Below are positions 1 to 6,804 of a stretch of DNA of 13,584 bases, in pieces. The DNA is from JBOHWJ01 sp050736615 (GTDB taxonomy: Bacteria > Desulfobacterota > Binatia > Binatales > Binataceae): NCBI GenBank assembly GCA_050736615.1, contig JBOHWL010000026.1, positions 1 to 13,584 of the forward strand. The letters run 5' to 3'. The position numbers and the translations under genes are program-made. The first letter of the stretch is position 1; every line of letters starts with the position of its first letter. The notes under the pieces are model-generated. The model was not told where the DNA came from and searched no databases. It worked only from the letters and a program-made list of their open reading frames with translations.

Positions 1-538
1 ATGCGCCACCGTACAGATTGTTAAACGCGATAATGTTGAAATTGCCGGGGTACGGAGTGCCGCCGGTCGGTAGCGTGAAGACGACGAAATCGTTAGTGCA
101 ACTCGGCGTGCTGCCGGCAACGAACGCGGCCGGATAGGTCGGGCTGGCTAAATTATACGCAACATCGCCCATCGAGGTGTTCCAGTCACGTTTGACCTTC
201 ACTTTATGGTGCTTAGCGAACTTGGGAAAATGGGCTTTCTTGTGCTTCTTTGCCATTCTTCCGGCGAAAAATGAGTCGACCGACGTGTCACCATTAACGC
301 TTGCCGCCTCGATTTCAGGCCGATGACGCAACATCTGCTGGATCCAATAGCGCGGCTGCCGCTGCACCGCACCCTGATTGGCACCGTTGGATGAGTAGAC
401 GACATGCCGGCTGGTCCAGTCATAGGGAAGCCCCTGGCCCTGGTTCAGAGGCGCGGGCAGCCATTGCGCCGAAGCCACCCAGGTGAACCCAAACAGAACT
501 ATCGCGACCGCAGCCAATTTACACAGATTTCGCATCAT
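1..538 (-). CDS. Secreted beta-propeller-like protein, 5' part only (paralog of the 785-2719 gene)
   Basis: The reading frame stays open from an ATG-ATG pair (538 and 535) to the window edge, giving about 179 residues; the 3' end lies outside. GAGAG just upstream (545-549) suits the second ATG. A Sec signal peptide is visible: Arg/Lys near the start, a hydrophobic core at about residues 8-22, and cleavage after Ala-Ser-Ala (22-24). Three blocks match the neighbouring gene: LPYDWTSRHVVYS (37-49), PRYWIQQ (62-68), and a region with PTYPAAFVAG followed by CTNDFVVFTL. Between the second and third blocks lies a strongly basic stretch (residues 94-117; 15 of 24 are Lys, His or Arg). From the match, the rest is expected to be a secreted beta-propeller; its function is unknown. 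The 246-base gap to the upstream paralog holds no terminator or clear promoter that I can see. Confidence 0.75.
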   Translation of the reverse strand, partial: MMRNLCKLAAVAIVLFGFTWVASAQWLPAPLNQGQGLPYDWTSRHVVYSSNGANQGAVQRQPRYWIQQMLRHRPEIEAASVNGDTSVDSFFAGRMAKKHKKAHFPKFAKHHKVKVKRDWNTSMGDVAYNLASPTYPAAFVAGSTPSCTNDFVVFTLPTGGTPYPGNFNIIAFNNLYGGA

Positions 539-784
539 ATTGCTCTCTAAATCGGGTCTCGCCAGTCAATTCGCCGCTGCTAATGTCGAAAAGCTCGCGT
601 AGTCGCTTCGAGCAGCTTTAGCGGCAATTCGTCACGTATAATTACCACAATGAGCTATTCTATGGCAACCATCGGATTCAGAGGCTGAATATGCTTCGAG
701 ACGCTTCCAGGGCGCGTCGCACTTCATTTGATGTTTTCTTCGAGGCGCACGCCTGCAACTGTGTTCAGAAACGCTCACCGTGAC

Positions 785-2719
785 TTATTCAAGATTTTGC
801 TGATAAAGGCTGACAGCACATTCATACGTAGTTTGTTCTTGGCCATTATAGTTGGGACAGCGCTGTGCGAGCGGCGTCATGAAATAGACGTCGGTAGTGA
901 TGCTGGAGGAAGCATCCGCAGTGTTATCGATTGCAATTCCACTGGTGCCGCCGGCCGCCGCCCGATGCGCGCTGACCGCGGATGGAAAGCCATGGGTAAT
1001 GTCGAATGAAACGATGCATCCGTCCCGTTCACCGCTTACGCAATTGTTGCTCAGCCCCAGGAACAAGCGGTCGATGATGGTACCCGTGGTTGCGTTCGTC
1101 ACCGCGTTCTCAGTCAAGAGCGAACAGGCCTGCGTCGCGGGAAGATTCGTCACGCTCGCCAACGAGAGTGGAGTGGCTACCGGAGTGGTGCTCAATACGC
1201 CTTTGGTCAGTGCGAACGCGTAAAGATAGGCGGGGAAATGGCTGTCATTCCGCTGCTGGCCGCAGGCGTACAAGGAGCCGCTGCCATCGGTGGAATTGAA
1301 ATAGGTGTTGTCGAAGGTGCCGCCGTGGACAGGATCCCGCGTTCCTCCCTCGTTGCTGATATGCGCGACCACGGGCGCGGCACTCAACGTCGTATCGGTC
1401 TGCACCACTGAGGAGAAGCCGTCACCGGCGGGATCACCGTTGGAGAAGACCAGCACCTTCTGCGTGCTCGAATCGATTACCGGCGCCTCAATCACATTGG
1501 TATTGCTGACCGGGTAGGCGCTCTGTCCGTCGGCGGGCCGGCCGACGCATGGCGCCTGAGTCCCGGCCAGGCAGGTCCCGGATGAAGTGGCATTGGTGCG
1601 GAAATACCACAGGTCACCGCCGCCATCGGCGGCAAACACATTTTGCGAGACCGAATCGTAGACCGGCGGTGTTAGAAAGCTGCTGCCCGTGCTGACGGCG
1701 GGCTCCTCGGCGGTGCCCCATCCAGGTTTAATTCGCGGTTGTCCGCCAAAAACCGGCGTGATCGCATAAAGGTCGCCACCATCGTCGGTGACGTAGGCGG
1801 TATCCGTGGCGTAGTCGACATAGGGTGAGGAAAGTGTCGCGCTGTTCAGGCTCGAATAGGTCAGGCTGTACTCGCATGGCGCCACGCCGCCATTTTTAGT
1901 GCAATTCGGCAACGCGGCGGTCGGCGCCGGAAAGTCAGGGAGTGACGACGGCGCCGGGGCCCATTTGAGTACGTGGAAAATCGCGGTGCCGCCGGCGTTG
2001 TCGTTTTCGATGAAGGCGACCTCGCTGCCGTCCAGTGACAAGACCGGCGCACCATTGAGGCCGCTCTGTGAGCTATTGCCCGAAGTACTCGCGTTGTAGG
2101 CGAAGTACACGCTCGGTCCCTTACAGGCGGCATAAATCTGATTAAAGCCGATTAGATTGAATCTGCCGCCGGCATCGCCCTGCGCATCGTGGCCGGTGTT
2201 ATTGAGCGTGTACACGACGAAATCATGCACGCAGTCCGGCGTTTCTGAACTTGGATTGGCGACAAACACCGCGGGGAAAGTTGGACTAACCGGGGTCAAG
2301 TTGGTGGCCAGCGCCGCGATCCAAGCACCCTTCATCCTGGACTTCGCTCGTCCGCTATCACGCCTGCGCCGATTGTCATTGCGTTCAAACCCGCGCAACG
2401 CCAATCGCGCGCCAACGGCACCTGATGGATCGTTCCGCGACGCCGCGGCGTCGCGCATAGGTCCACGCCGAATTCGCTGCAGCCAATACCGGGGATCATG
2501 CCGCACCTGATCAAACAGCGGCGTGCCGGGGTTGGGCTGGGAAAAAATCACATGCCGGTTGCTCCAATCGATCGGAACACCCGGCGCTGGCGTGGTGACC
2601 GTCGATTCATAACCGTCGATTGCCGCACGATCACGGGACGGTGCGGATTCCTGGGCTGTTGAAATCGCGACCCCAACGAATAGCGACGCGACAATCGCGA
2701 GAAAGGCGTAGCGATCCAT
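785..2719 (-). CDS. Large secreted beta-propeller-like protein, function unknown
   Basis: The frame opens at a GTG at 2770, but ATG at 2719 is preferred. It puts MDRYAFLAIVASLFVGVAIS at the N-terminus, a typical Sec signal peptide cut after Ser-Thr-Ala, and AGAGGG lies 11 bases upstream. This gives 644 residues. An N-terminal module (GVPIDWSNRHVIFS, then PRYWLQ) leads into an Arg-rich linker and a Cys-containing block ending in DFVVYTL. The remainder is a series of about 45-60-residue units with motifs such as PVYDSVSQNVFAADGGGDLW and YVTDDGGDLYAITP. These resemble PQQ-type or related beta-propeller blades. Many paired cysteines fit an oxidising, extracytoplasmic location. No membrane anchor is seen at the C-terminus. 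It is homologous to the next gene downstream (1-538). No catalytic motif is recognised, so enzyme, adhesin and binding roles all remain open. Confidence 0.85.
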   Translation of the reverse strand: MDRYAFLAIVASLFVGVAISTAQESAPSRDRAAIDGYESTVTTPAPGVPIDWSNRHVIFSQPNPGTPLFDQVRHDPRYWLQRIRRGPMRDAAASRNDPSGAVGARLALRGFERNDNRRRRDSGRAKSRMKGAWIAALATNLTPVSPTFPAVFVANPSSETPDCVHDFVVYTLNNTGHDAQGDAGGRFNLIGFNQIYAACKGPSVYFAYNASTSGNSSQSGLNGAPVLSLDGSEVAFIENDNAGGTAIFHVLKWAPAPSSLPDFPAPTAALPNCTKNGGVAPCEYSLTYSSLNSATLSSPYVDYATDTAYVTDDGGDLYAITPVFGGQPRIKPGWGTAEEPAVSTGSSFLTPPVYDSVSQNVFAADGGGDLWYFRTNATSSGTCLAGTQAPCVGRPADGQSAYPVSNTNVIEAPVIDSSTQKVLVFSNGDPAGDGFSSVVQTDTTLSAAPVVAHISNEGGTRDPVHGGTFDNTYFNSTDGSGSLYACGQQRNDSHFPAYLYAFALTKGVLSTTPVATPLSLASVTNLPATQACSLLTENAVTNATTGTIIDRLFLGLSNNCVSGERDGCIVSFDITHGFPSAVSAHRAAAGGTSGIAIDNTADASSSITTDVYFMTPLAQRCPNYNGQEQTTYECAVSLYQQNLE

Positions 2720-2813
2720 GCTGCGATAAACCCTCTTGAACGATCCAAGCGTGAAAAGTCGCACGATCACGCGCTTAACGATAAAATCATCTGATCGAAG
2801 TCAGTTAGACCTC

Positions 2814-2841
2814 TCTATACAATTTCGTTGACGTAAAACAA
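2814..2841 (-). promoter_or_regulatory. Possible sigma-70-type promoter for the 785-2719 gene
   Basis: Read on the minus strand, TTGTTT (2836-2841) is separated by 16 bases from TATAGA (2814-2819). It lies about 95 bases before the preferred ATG at 2719 and within the AT-richer part of the gap. Both hexamers are imperfect, and the organism's promoter consensus is unknown. Confidence 0.3.
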
Positions 2842-2937
2842 AGTGCTTTCACTGTAAAAGAATTCCTGGCTTGCTCGTCATCGTGAAAGGCAAGCAGCCG
2901 CGCGCACCGATCGGCCAGCAGCCTTCTTCCGAATCGG

Positions 2938-4206
2938 CTAGACGGGGCGTGACTGCCTGAAAGAGGTCAGAAATTGATGCGCGATTCTGAGCGGTCGCAC
3001 GGCGTAATAGGCGGGCAGCAACGCGTTGGGTAAACGGCAATATGACCAGTCGAGAACGGTCGGCGCGAGCATATGCACGGCGCAATAGCGCATACGCTCC
3101 CGCCGCGTCTCAATCGCGCTAAAGCCAATCCCGAATTGGCGCGCCGCCGAGCGCTCGCGACAGGTAAACATCGCGGCGGCAATCCGATGCGCCAGCGACA
3201 AGCCAGCGCGGTCCTCACGTGCCGCCGTCATCACCTCATTGGGGAACTCCGCACCAAGCAGCCCCGCGGCAAGAAGCACGCCCAGGCGCAACATCCGGCC
3301 CGCCCCGCTTGACCGCGCGCGCCCCATCACCACTTTCCAGTTGAAGCACTCGGTACGCTGTGTTAGGCGCGCGACATCACAGACCTGGCTCAAGGACGGC
3401 CAGCCATGGCGGGAGGCATGCACGCACAGATAGATGATCAGGTCTTCCGGCGTCAGTGCGAACACCGGGGCGCCTTCCAAATCGACGGCAATCGCCCGTT
3501 CGAAGACTTTGTCACCGTCGGGCCCGAACGCATAATGCCGCGGAGACAACCGCCAATGCAGATCGACCATGACAGCGGTCTCGGGATTGCGGAATTCGGC
3601 CTCAACGATGTTGAAATGGCCGGAGTGAATCGCCGTCAAGTTGTAATTTTCTGAACGATAGTCGAGCGCGCCCAGCGGTGCCGCGATGCGTTCGAGGTCG
3701 CGCTCCCGCACCAGCAGATCCAGGTCCGCGAAGACCCTGAAGAGCGGATCACCGTAAGCGAGCAGAGCCAAGACCGGCCCCTTGACGGCAATCAGCGGAA
3801 TTCCCGCGTTATTGAACGCCGCCGCGATTCGTTTTAGCTCCTGGAGATGGACGAGATTCCGCAGCAGGTTGACTTGGCAGCTCCGGACCAGCGCGGCCAG
3901 CGCCGGATCGTCGTTGGCGATGCCGAGTGCGCTAATATGCGACGTCGCCTGCGGCGCCACCTGATGACATTTGACCGCCTGGGCAAACCAGTTCCAATCG
4001 AAATTCAAACCGGGAGAATCGTCACTGCCGGCGAGCACGGGCACCGTCGATCCACAGCAGCGCAGCATGAAACGCGCTTCAAGCGGGTAGCGCGCAATGA
4101 TGCTTTCAAATGGTTGAAGTCGTCGAGCCCCACTCTTTTGCAAATTCAACAATCGCCGCGGCGCCGCCTCTTGGCAAGCTTCCGGCTCCGCCAGTAAAGC
4201 CGCCAC
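2938..4206 (-). CDS. Nucleotidyltransferase-fold family protein (NTP_transf_5 type)
   Basis: The 422-residue frame contains the signature of the uncharacterised nucleotidyltransferase family PF14907. Lys-Gly at 142-143 (IAVKGPVLALLAYGDPLFR) is followed by FADLDLLV, with the metal-binding acidic pair Asp161 and Asp163. A third acid, Asp215, sits in VDLHW. A helical C-terminal region follows, as is usual in the family. The enzyme fold is expected to transfer a nucleotidyl group, but the substrate is unknown; in other genomes such genes often sit near surface-polysaccharide or peptide-modification loci. The frame starts with a GTG at 4206 without a visible ribosome-binding site. The conserved part begins near residue 40, so the true start may be internal; ATG at 4068 would fall right at the edge of that conserved part. 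It is read in the same direction as the secreted-protein genes after a 218-base gap, and divergently from the 4547 gene. Confidence 0.85.
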   Translation of the reverse strand: MAALLAEPEACQEAAPRRLLNLQKSGARRLQPFESIIARYPLEARFMLRCCGSTVPVLAGSDDSPGLNFDWNWFAQAVKCHQVAPQATSHISALGIANDDPALAALVRSCQVNLLRNLVHLQELKRIAAAFNNAGIPLIAVKGPVLALLAYGDPLFRVFADLDLLVRERDLERIAAPLGALDYRSENYNLTAIHSGHFNIVEAEFRNPETAVMVDLHWRLSPRHYAFGPDGDKVFERAIAVDLEGAPVFALTPEDLIIYLCVHASRHGWPSLSQVCDVARLTQRTECFNWKVVMGRARSSGAGRMLRLGVLLAAGLLGAEFPNEVMTAAREDRAGLSLAHRIAAAMFTCRERSAARQFGIGFSAIETRRERMRYCAVHMLAPTVLDWSYCRLPNALLPAYYAVRPLRIAHQFLTSFRQSRPV

Positions 4207-4311
4207 AGGCCAGGAAATTAAGCCAGACCCTTATTCACGAAGCAATCTGGCATGCTGGCCCGAACGCCGCATCGGTGAGCGGTTAACCTTTTCGGTCAAT
4301 GATCACCCATT

Positions 4312-4504
4312 CTAGGGAACCTCTGCACAAGCTATCGCTGTCATTCCGAACGCAGTCTGCGGAGTGAGGAATCCGGGAAAAATCCGTGAAAATACAAAAG
4401 ATCCGGGATTCCTCGCTACGCTCGGAATGACAGGCTAAGACTTGTGCGGAGGGCCACGGGTGGAGTGAAGCGCACCAAGCGGAACAAAGTGAAGCCGAGC
4501 AAAC
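4312..4504 (+). repeat. Palindromic interspersed repeat, copy A (full length, MITE-like)
   Basis: The copy starts with CTAGGGAACCTCTGCACAAG. A long inner arm (4340-4377, beginning GTCATTCCGAACGCAG) is followed by an AT-rich spacer and a shorter complementary arm (4401-4431, ending CTCGGAATGAC). It then has the inverted outer motif CTTGTGCGGAG (4441-4451) and a tail to about 4504. The long arm carries a 9-base insert, TCTGCGGAG, not found in the short arm. The 22 bases at 4479-4500 match 20 of 22 bases of the reverse complement of 9027-9048, beside copy B, so the tail belongs to the element. It contains no coding capacity. It occupies most of the 340-base divergent gap 4207-4546; I see no firm promoter in the rest of that gap. 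Confidence 0.85.
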
Positions 4505-4546
4505 CAGATCGCGAGTCGCGTAAAGACGTATTAGGGTTAATTTCCC

Positions 4547-5299
4547 ATGAGCGGAAAAGCCCTCGCACCTTCATCTAGCGGTCCCAGCCGGCGCACACTG
4601 CTGCGTGATGCGGCGCTATTCGGGCTTGGCATGCTTGGCGCGGCTTATCCGGTATTTGCCGCGCCGAAGGAAACCGGCCTGCCGTTCGAAGGCTTGCTCA
4701 AAGGCAAACCCGGTTTTCAACTGCGCAGGCCGGCGCCACTGCCGATCGCTGAGATTCCCGGCTTTCTTACGAAGGAGCAACTGGCGCACAATTACTCGGT
4801 TTACCGCGAGGCCTTCGCGAGCCTCCTGATAGCGCGCACGGCACTGAGGTCGATACCGCGCGATGCCGCGCACGCGGACGCATATGGCAAGCTCCGAATT
4901 CAGCAGATCACGGCGGGGAATTCGATCCTGCTGCACGAGTTCTATTTCCGCAATATCACGCCGGCGCGGATCAAGCCGTCGCACTACGTCCTTGCCAACA
5001 TGACCGAGCACATGGGTACGCTGGCGGATTGGCGCGAGGACTTTGCGGCCTGCGCTCGCGTGGCCCAGGCCTGGGCCGTGCTGATTTATGATCCATATGA
5101 TGACCGGTGGCATAATGCGCCGCTGGCCCGCACGGATAGCGGAGGATGGGTCGGCGGTAATCCGCTGGTGGTGTGTGACGTAGCCGCGGACGCGTGGGCG
5201 ATCGATTACAAGAATCGCGCGGAGTACGTTGCGCACTTCCTTGATCATTTGGACTGGAATATTGTTGCGGCGCGCTATCGCGCGGTCGATCGCCATTAG
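4547..5299 (+). CDS. Tat-exported Fe/Mn superoxide dismutase-fold protein with altered metal site
   Basis: The N-terminus has a twin-arginine motif (SRRTLLRDA, Arg15-Arg16), a hydrophobic segment and an Ala-rich cleavage region near residue 38, predicting folded export by Tat. The rest follows the Fe/Mn-SOD pattern: LAHNY (His81), NSILLHEFYF (His130), and VVCDVAADAWAIDYKNR followed by FLDHLDW. Spacing of the candidate ligands (81-130-211-215) closely matches E. coli SodB (26-73-156-160). The canonical DVWEH ligand motif reads DVAAD, so the fourth ligand His is Asp215. The usual second-shell residues (His30, Tyr34, Gln69 or Gln146 positions) are also not recognisable. It may therefore be inactive as a dismutase or bind metal differently. 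From memory, a divergent Tat-exported SOD-like group exists with HEFYF-type and DPY-type motifs, but there the DxWEH motif is normally kept. AGGG upstream of ATG 4547 is a weak ribosome-binding site. Confidence 0.8.
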   Translation: MSGKALAPSSSGPSRRTLLRDAALFGLGMLGAAYPVFAAPKETGLPFEGLLKGKPGFQLRRPAPLPIAEIPGFLTKEQLAHNYSVYREAFASLLIARTALRSIPRDAAHADAYGKLRIQQITAGNSILLHEFYFRNITPARIKPSHYVLANMTEHMGTLADWREDFAACARVAQAWAVLIYDPYDDRWHNAPLARTDSGGWVGGNPLVVCDVAADAWAIDYKNRAEYVAHFLDHLDWNIVAARYRAVDRH

Positions 5300-5318
5300 C
5301 ACCGACGGCCTCATCATC

Positions 5319-5352
5319 TCTATGTATGACGCCGATCTATGTATGACGCCGA
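5319..5352 (+). repeat. Perfect 17-bp tandem duplication
   Basis: TCTATGTATGACGCCGA occurs twice with no gap (5319-5335 and 5336-5352). It lies in the 134-base interval between the SOD-like and SCP2-like genes. It could be a recent slippage product or a pair of direct binding sites. Both units contain ATG codons, but the frames they open do not look like a real gene. Confidence 0.9.
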
Positions 5353-5433
5353 AGCGATTCGCCCGCGGTACAAGACCGTCGCGCCGTTGCATGCATCCGC
5401 GATTTCGGGAGATACAAATGTGAGGACTATGCG

Positions 5434-5877
5434 ATGTCGTTTTTAGCTGAGGCGGCGTTTCAGCGGCGGTTTGTTGAGCGCCTCAACGCCAATCGCGCAT
5501 TCAACGAGCAGGCGCAATGGTTCGACGGCTCGGTGCTGCTCGAGGCCGGCCCGGACCAGCTATGGCTCAAAATCTACAAGGGCAAAGTTATCGACCATCA
5601 GGCGAGCGTGCCGCCGTTCGGCTACACCTTCAAAATCACCGGCCCCGAATCCTCCTGGCGACTGCTCCTCAATGGGCAGCGGCGATGGGCCGACCTTACC
5701 ACCCCCGGCAAGCGGCACTTCAAAGATGACCCGGCTTTGTCGACCGCCGGACCAGCGCCCGCGGAACTGCGCACCGAAGGTAATCTGCTGGAAGCGGGGC
5801 GCCTGACCGAGGCTATTTATCAACTCGCCTACGTCCTGCGCGAGAGCGCGGGAACAGAAGCAAACCACGGGGCTTGA
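5434..5877 (+). CDS. SCP2-like (sterol carrier protein 2 fold) lipid-binding protein
   Basis: This 147-residue protein is close to the size of a single SCP2 domain. Diagnostic stretches are WFDGSVLLEAGPDQLWLKIY (29-48) with KGKVID, then PPFGYTFKITGPESSWRLLL (60-79). A C-terminal EGNLLEAGR stretch is followed by a helix, as in bacterial SCP2 proteins. There is no signal peptide, so it is probably cytoplasmic. The fold binds hydrophobic ligands such as lipids or acyl chains; the actual ligand is unknown. GAGG (5422-5425) lies 8 bases before the ATG and supports this start. The alpha/beta hydrolase starts 22 bases after its stop, so the two are likely co-transcribed and may share a substrate. 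Confidence 0.82.
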   Translation: MSFLAEAAFQRRFVERLNANRAFNEQAQWFDGSVLLEAGPDQLWLKIYKGKVIDHQASVPPFGYTFKITGPESSWRLLLNGQRRWADLTTPGKRHFKDDPALSTAGPAPAELRTEGNLLEAGRLTEAIYQLAYVLRESAGTEANHGA

Positions 5878-5899
5878 CCGCCGCGTTAAGGAATTCCCG

Positions 5900-6709
5900 A
5901 TGGCAAGCACCGAAGACATTGTCGGACGTTATATCAAGGTTCATGCGACCAGAACGTTTTTCGACGAAATTGGCGACGGTTATCCGTTGGTCTGCATACA
6001 CACCGCCGGCTCGTGTTCGCTCGAATACACCGACATTTTGCCCTTGCTGGCGGAGCGCGGCTTCCATACGTACGCACTCGACCTGCCCGGCCGTTGCCGT
6101 TCGGCGGCGGTTGATAATAAACCGCTTCGAACGATTCATGAACATGCGGAGTTTGTATACGCCTTTGCCCAGGCGCTGGGACTGGTCAAACCCGTGATCA
6201 TGGGATGTTCGATCGGCGGTGACATTACCCTCGACTACGCCGCCCATCATTGGAATGAAATGGCCGCGGGAATTCCGATGGAAGGCATGGCGCGTTCGCC
6301 CACCTTTCCATCTCCATCGGGACTGGCCCATCCATCCTGGAGTCCCGGATGGCAGGATCAGATGGAGCGGGCGGCGATCGAATCACTCAATCGCAACTGC
6401 CCGGCGGAGAAGATTGCCGAACTGCGCTGGATGCATCGTTACGCGCAGATGAGCGCGGTGGGGGATTTGGAAGGTTGGGCCGGCCATGACGTGCGCCATC
6501 TGTTGCGTGCGGTCGCGTGTCCGATGCTGGTGATCCGTGGTGAGGACGATTTTTGGGTGCCCAAGCCGCTGGTGGACGAGACGGTCGCGCTGCTGAAGGA
6601 TGCCGAAGCGGCGCATCTCGAAAATATCGGTCACTATCCGATGTTCGAAGCCCCCGCGCTAATCGCGAAGATGGCTGCGGACTTCTGCCGGCGCCATTCG
6701 ATCCTATAA
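5900..6709 (+). CDS. Alpha/beta hydrolase
   Basis: This 269-residue protein has the usual length for a stand-alone alpha/beta hydrolase. An oxyanion-hole HTAGS motif (34-38) follows the first strand, and ALDLPGR (59-65) is typical of the next turn. The nucleophile elbow is GCSIGG with Ser104. The acid is in RGEDDFWVP (Asp216 or Asp217), and the catalytic base is His245 in IGHYPMFEAP. The cap region (about 130-200) is rich in Trp, Met and Pro, which fits a hydrophobic substrate. No signal peptide is seen. The reaction is probably ester or other C-X bond hydrolysis, with substrate unknown. AAGGA (5888-5892) sits 7 bases before the ATG. The preceding SCP2-like gene may deliver or bind its substrate; this is inferred from adjacency only. 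Confidence 0.9.
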   Translation: MASTEDIVGRYIKVHATRTFFDEIGDGYPLVCIHTAGSCSLEYTDILPLLAERGFHTYALDLPGRCRSAAVDNKPLRTIHEHAEFVYAFAQALGLVKPVIMGCSIGGDITLDYAAHHWNEMAAGIPMEGMARSPTFPSPSGLAHPSWSPGWQDQMERAAIESLNRNCPAEKIAELRWMHRYAQMSAVGDLEGWAGHDVRHLLRAVACPMLVIRGEDDFWVPKPLVDETVALLKDAEAAHLENIGHYPMFEAPALIAKMAADFCRRHSIL

Positions 6710-6804
6710 CCGTTAGCGTCGAGTGGCGCGCGCCGTGCTCCCGGCTCAACGCGCGCCCTATGGGGTGCTTGGCCGCCCACCGATGGGAGTCTAACCTGTC
6801 GCCG

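Noticed and set aside
718..784. Rho-independent terminator after the 785-2719 gene
   Set aside because: A small AGGC/GCCT hairpin is present near 748-759, but no T-run follows on the minus strand.
2720..2770. GTG start at 2770 for the large secreted protein
   Set aside because: It would place 17 extra residues before an otherwise typical signal peptide; ATG 2719 gives a normal Sec signal and has an upstream purine-rich site.
4312..4504. CRISPR or attenuator interpretation of the palindromic copies
   Set aside because: Copies are kilobases apart, in both orientations, without regular spacers, and none is followed by a convincing T-run or leader peptide; an interspersed repeat fits better.
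4616..5392. Minus-strand open frame of 258 codons opposite the SOD-like gene
   Set aside because: Arg-rich, no motif, and overlaps a gene with clear Tat and SOD-fold features on the other strand.
5229..5423. Small open frame across the 17-bp tandem duplication
   Set aside because: It starts inside the SOD-like gene in another frame, has no ribosome-binding site, and its peptide is Arg-rich without features.
6553..6804. N-terminal extension of the membrane-protein frame back to an ATG at 6553
   Set aside because: It runs through the 3' end of the well-supported hydrolase gene in another frame, has a composition unlike a protein N-terminus, and the hydrophobic part begins only after 6805.
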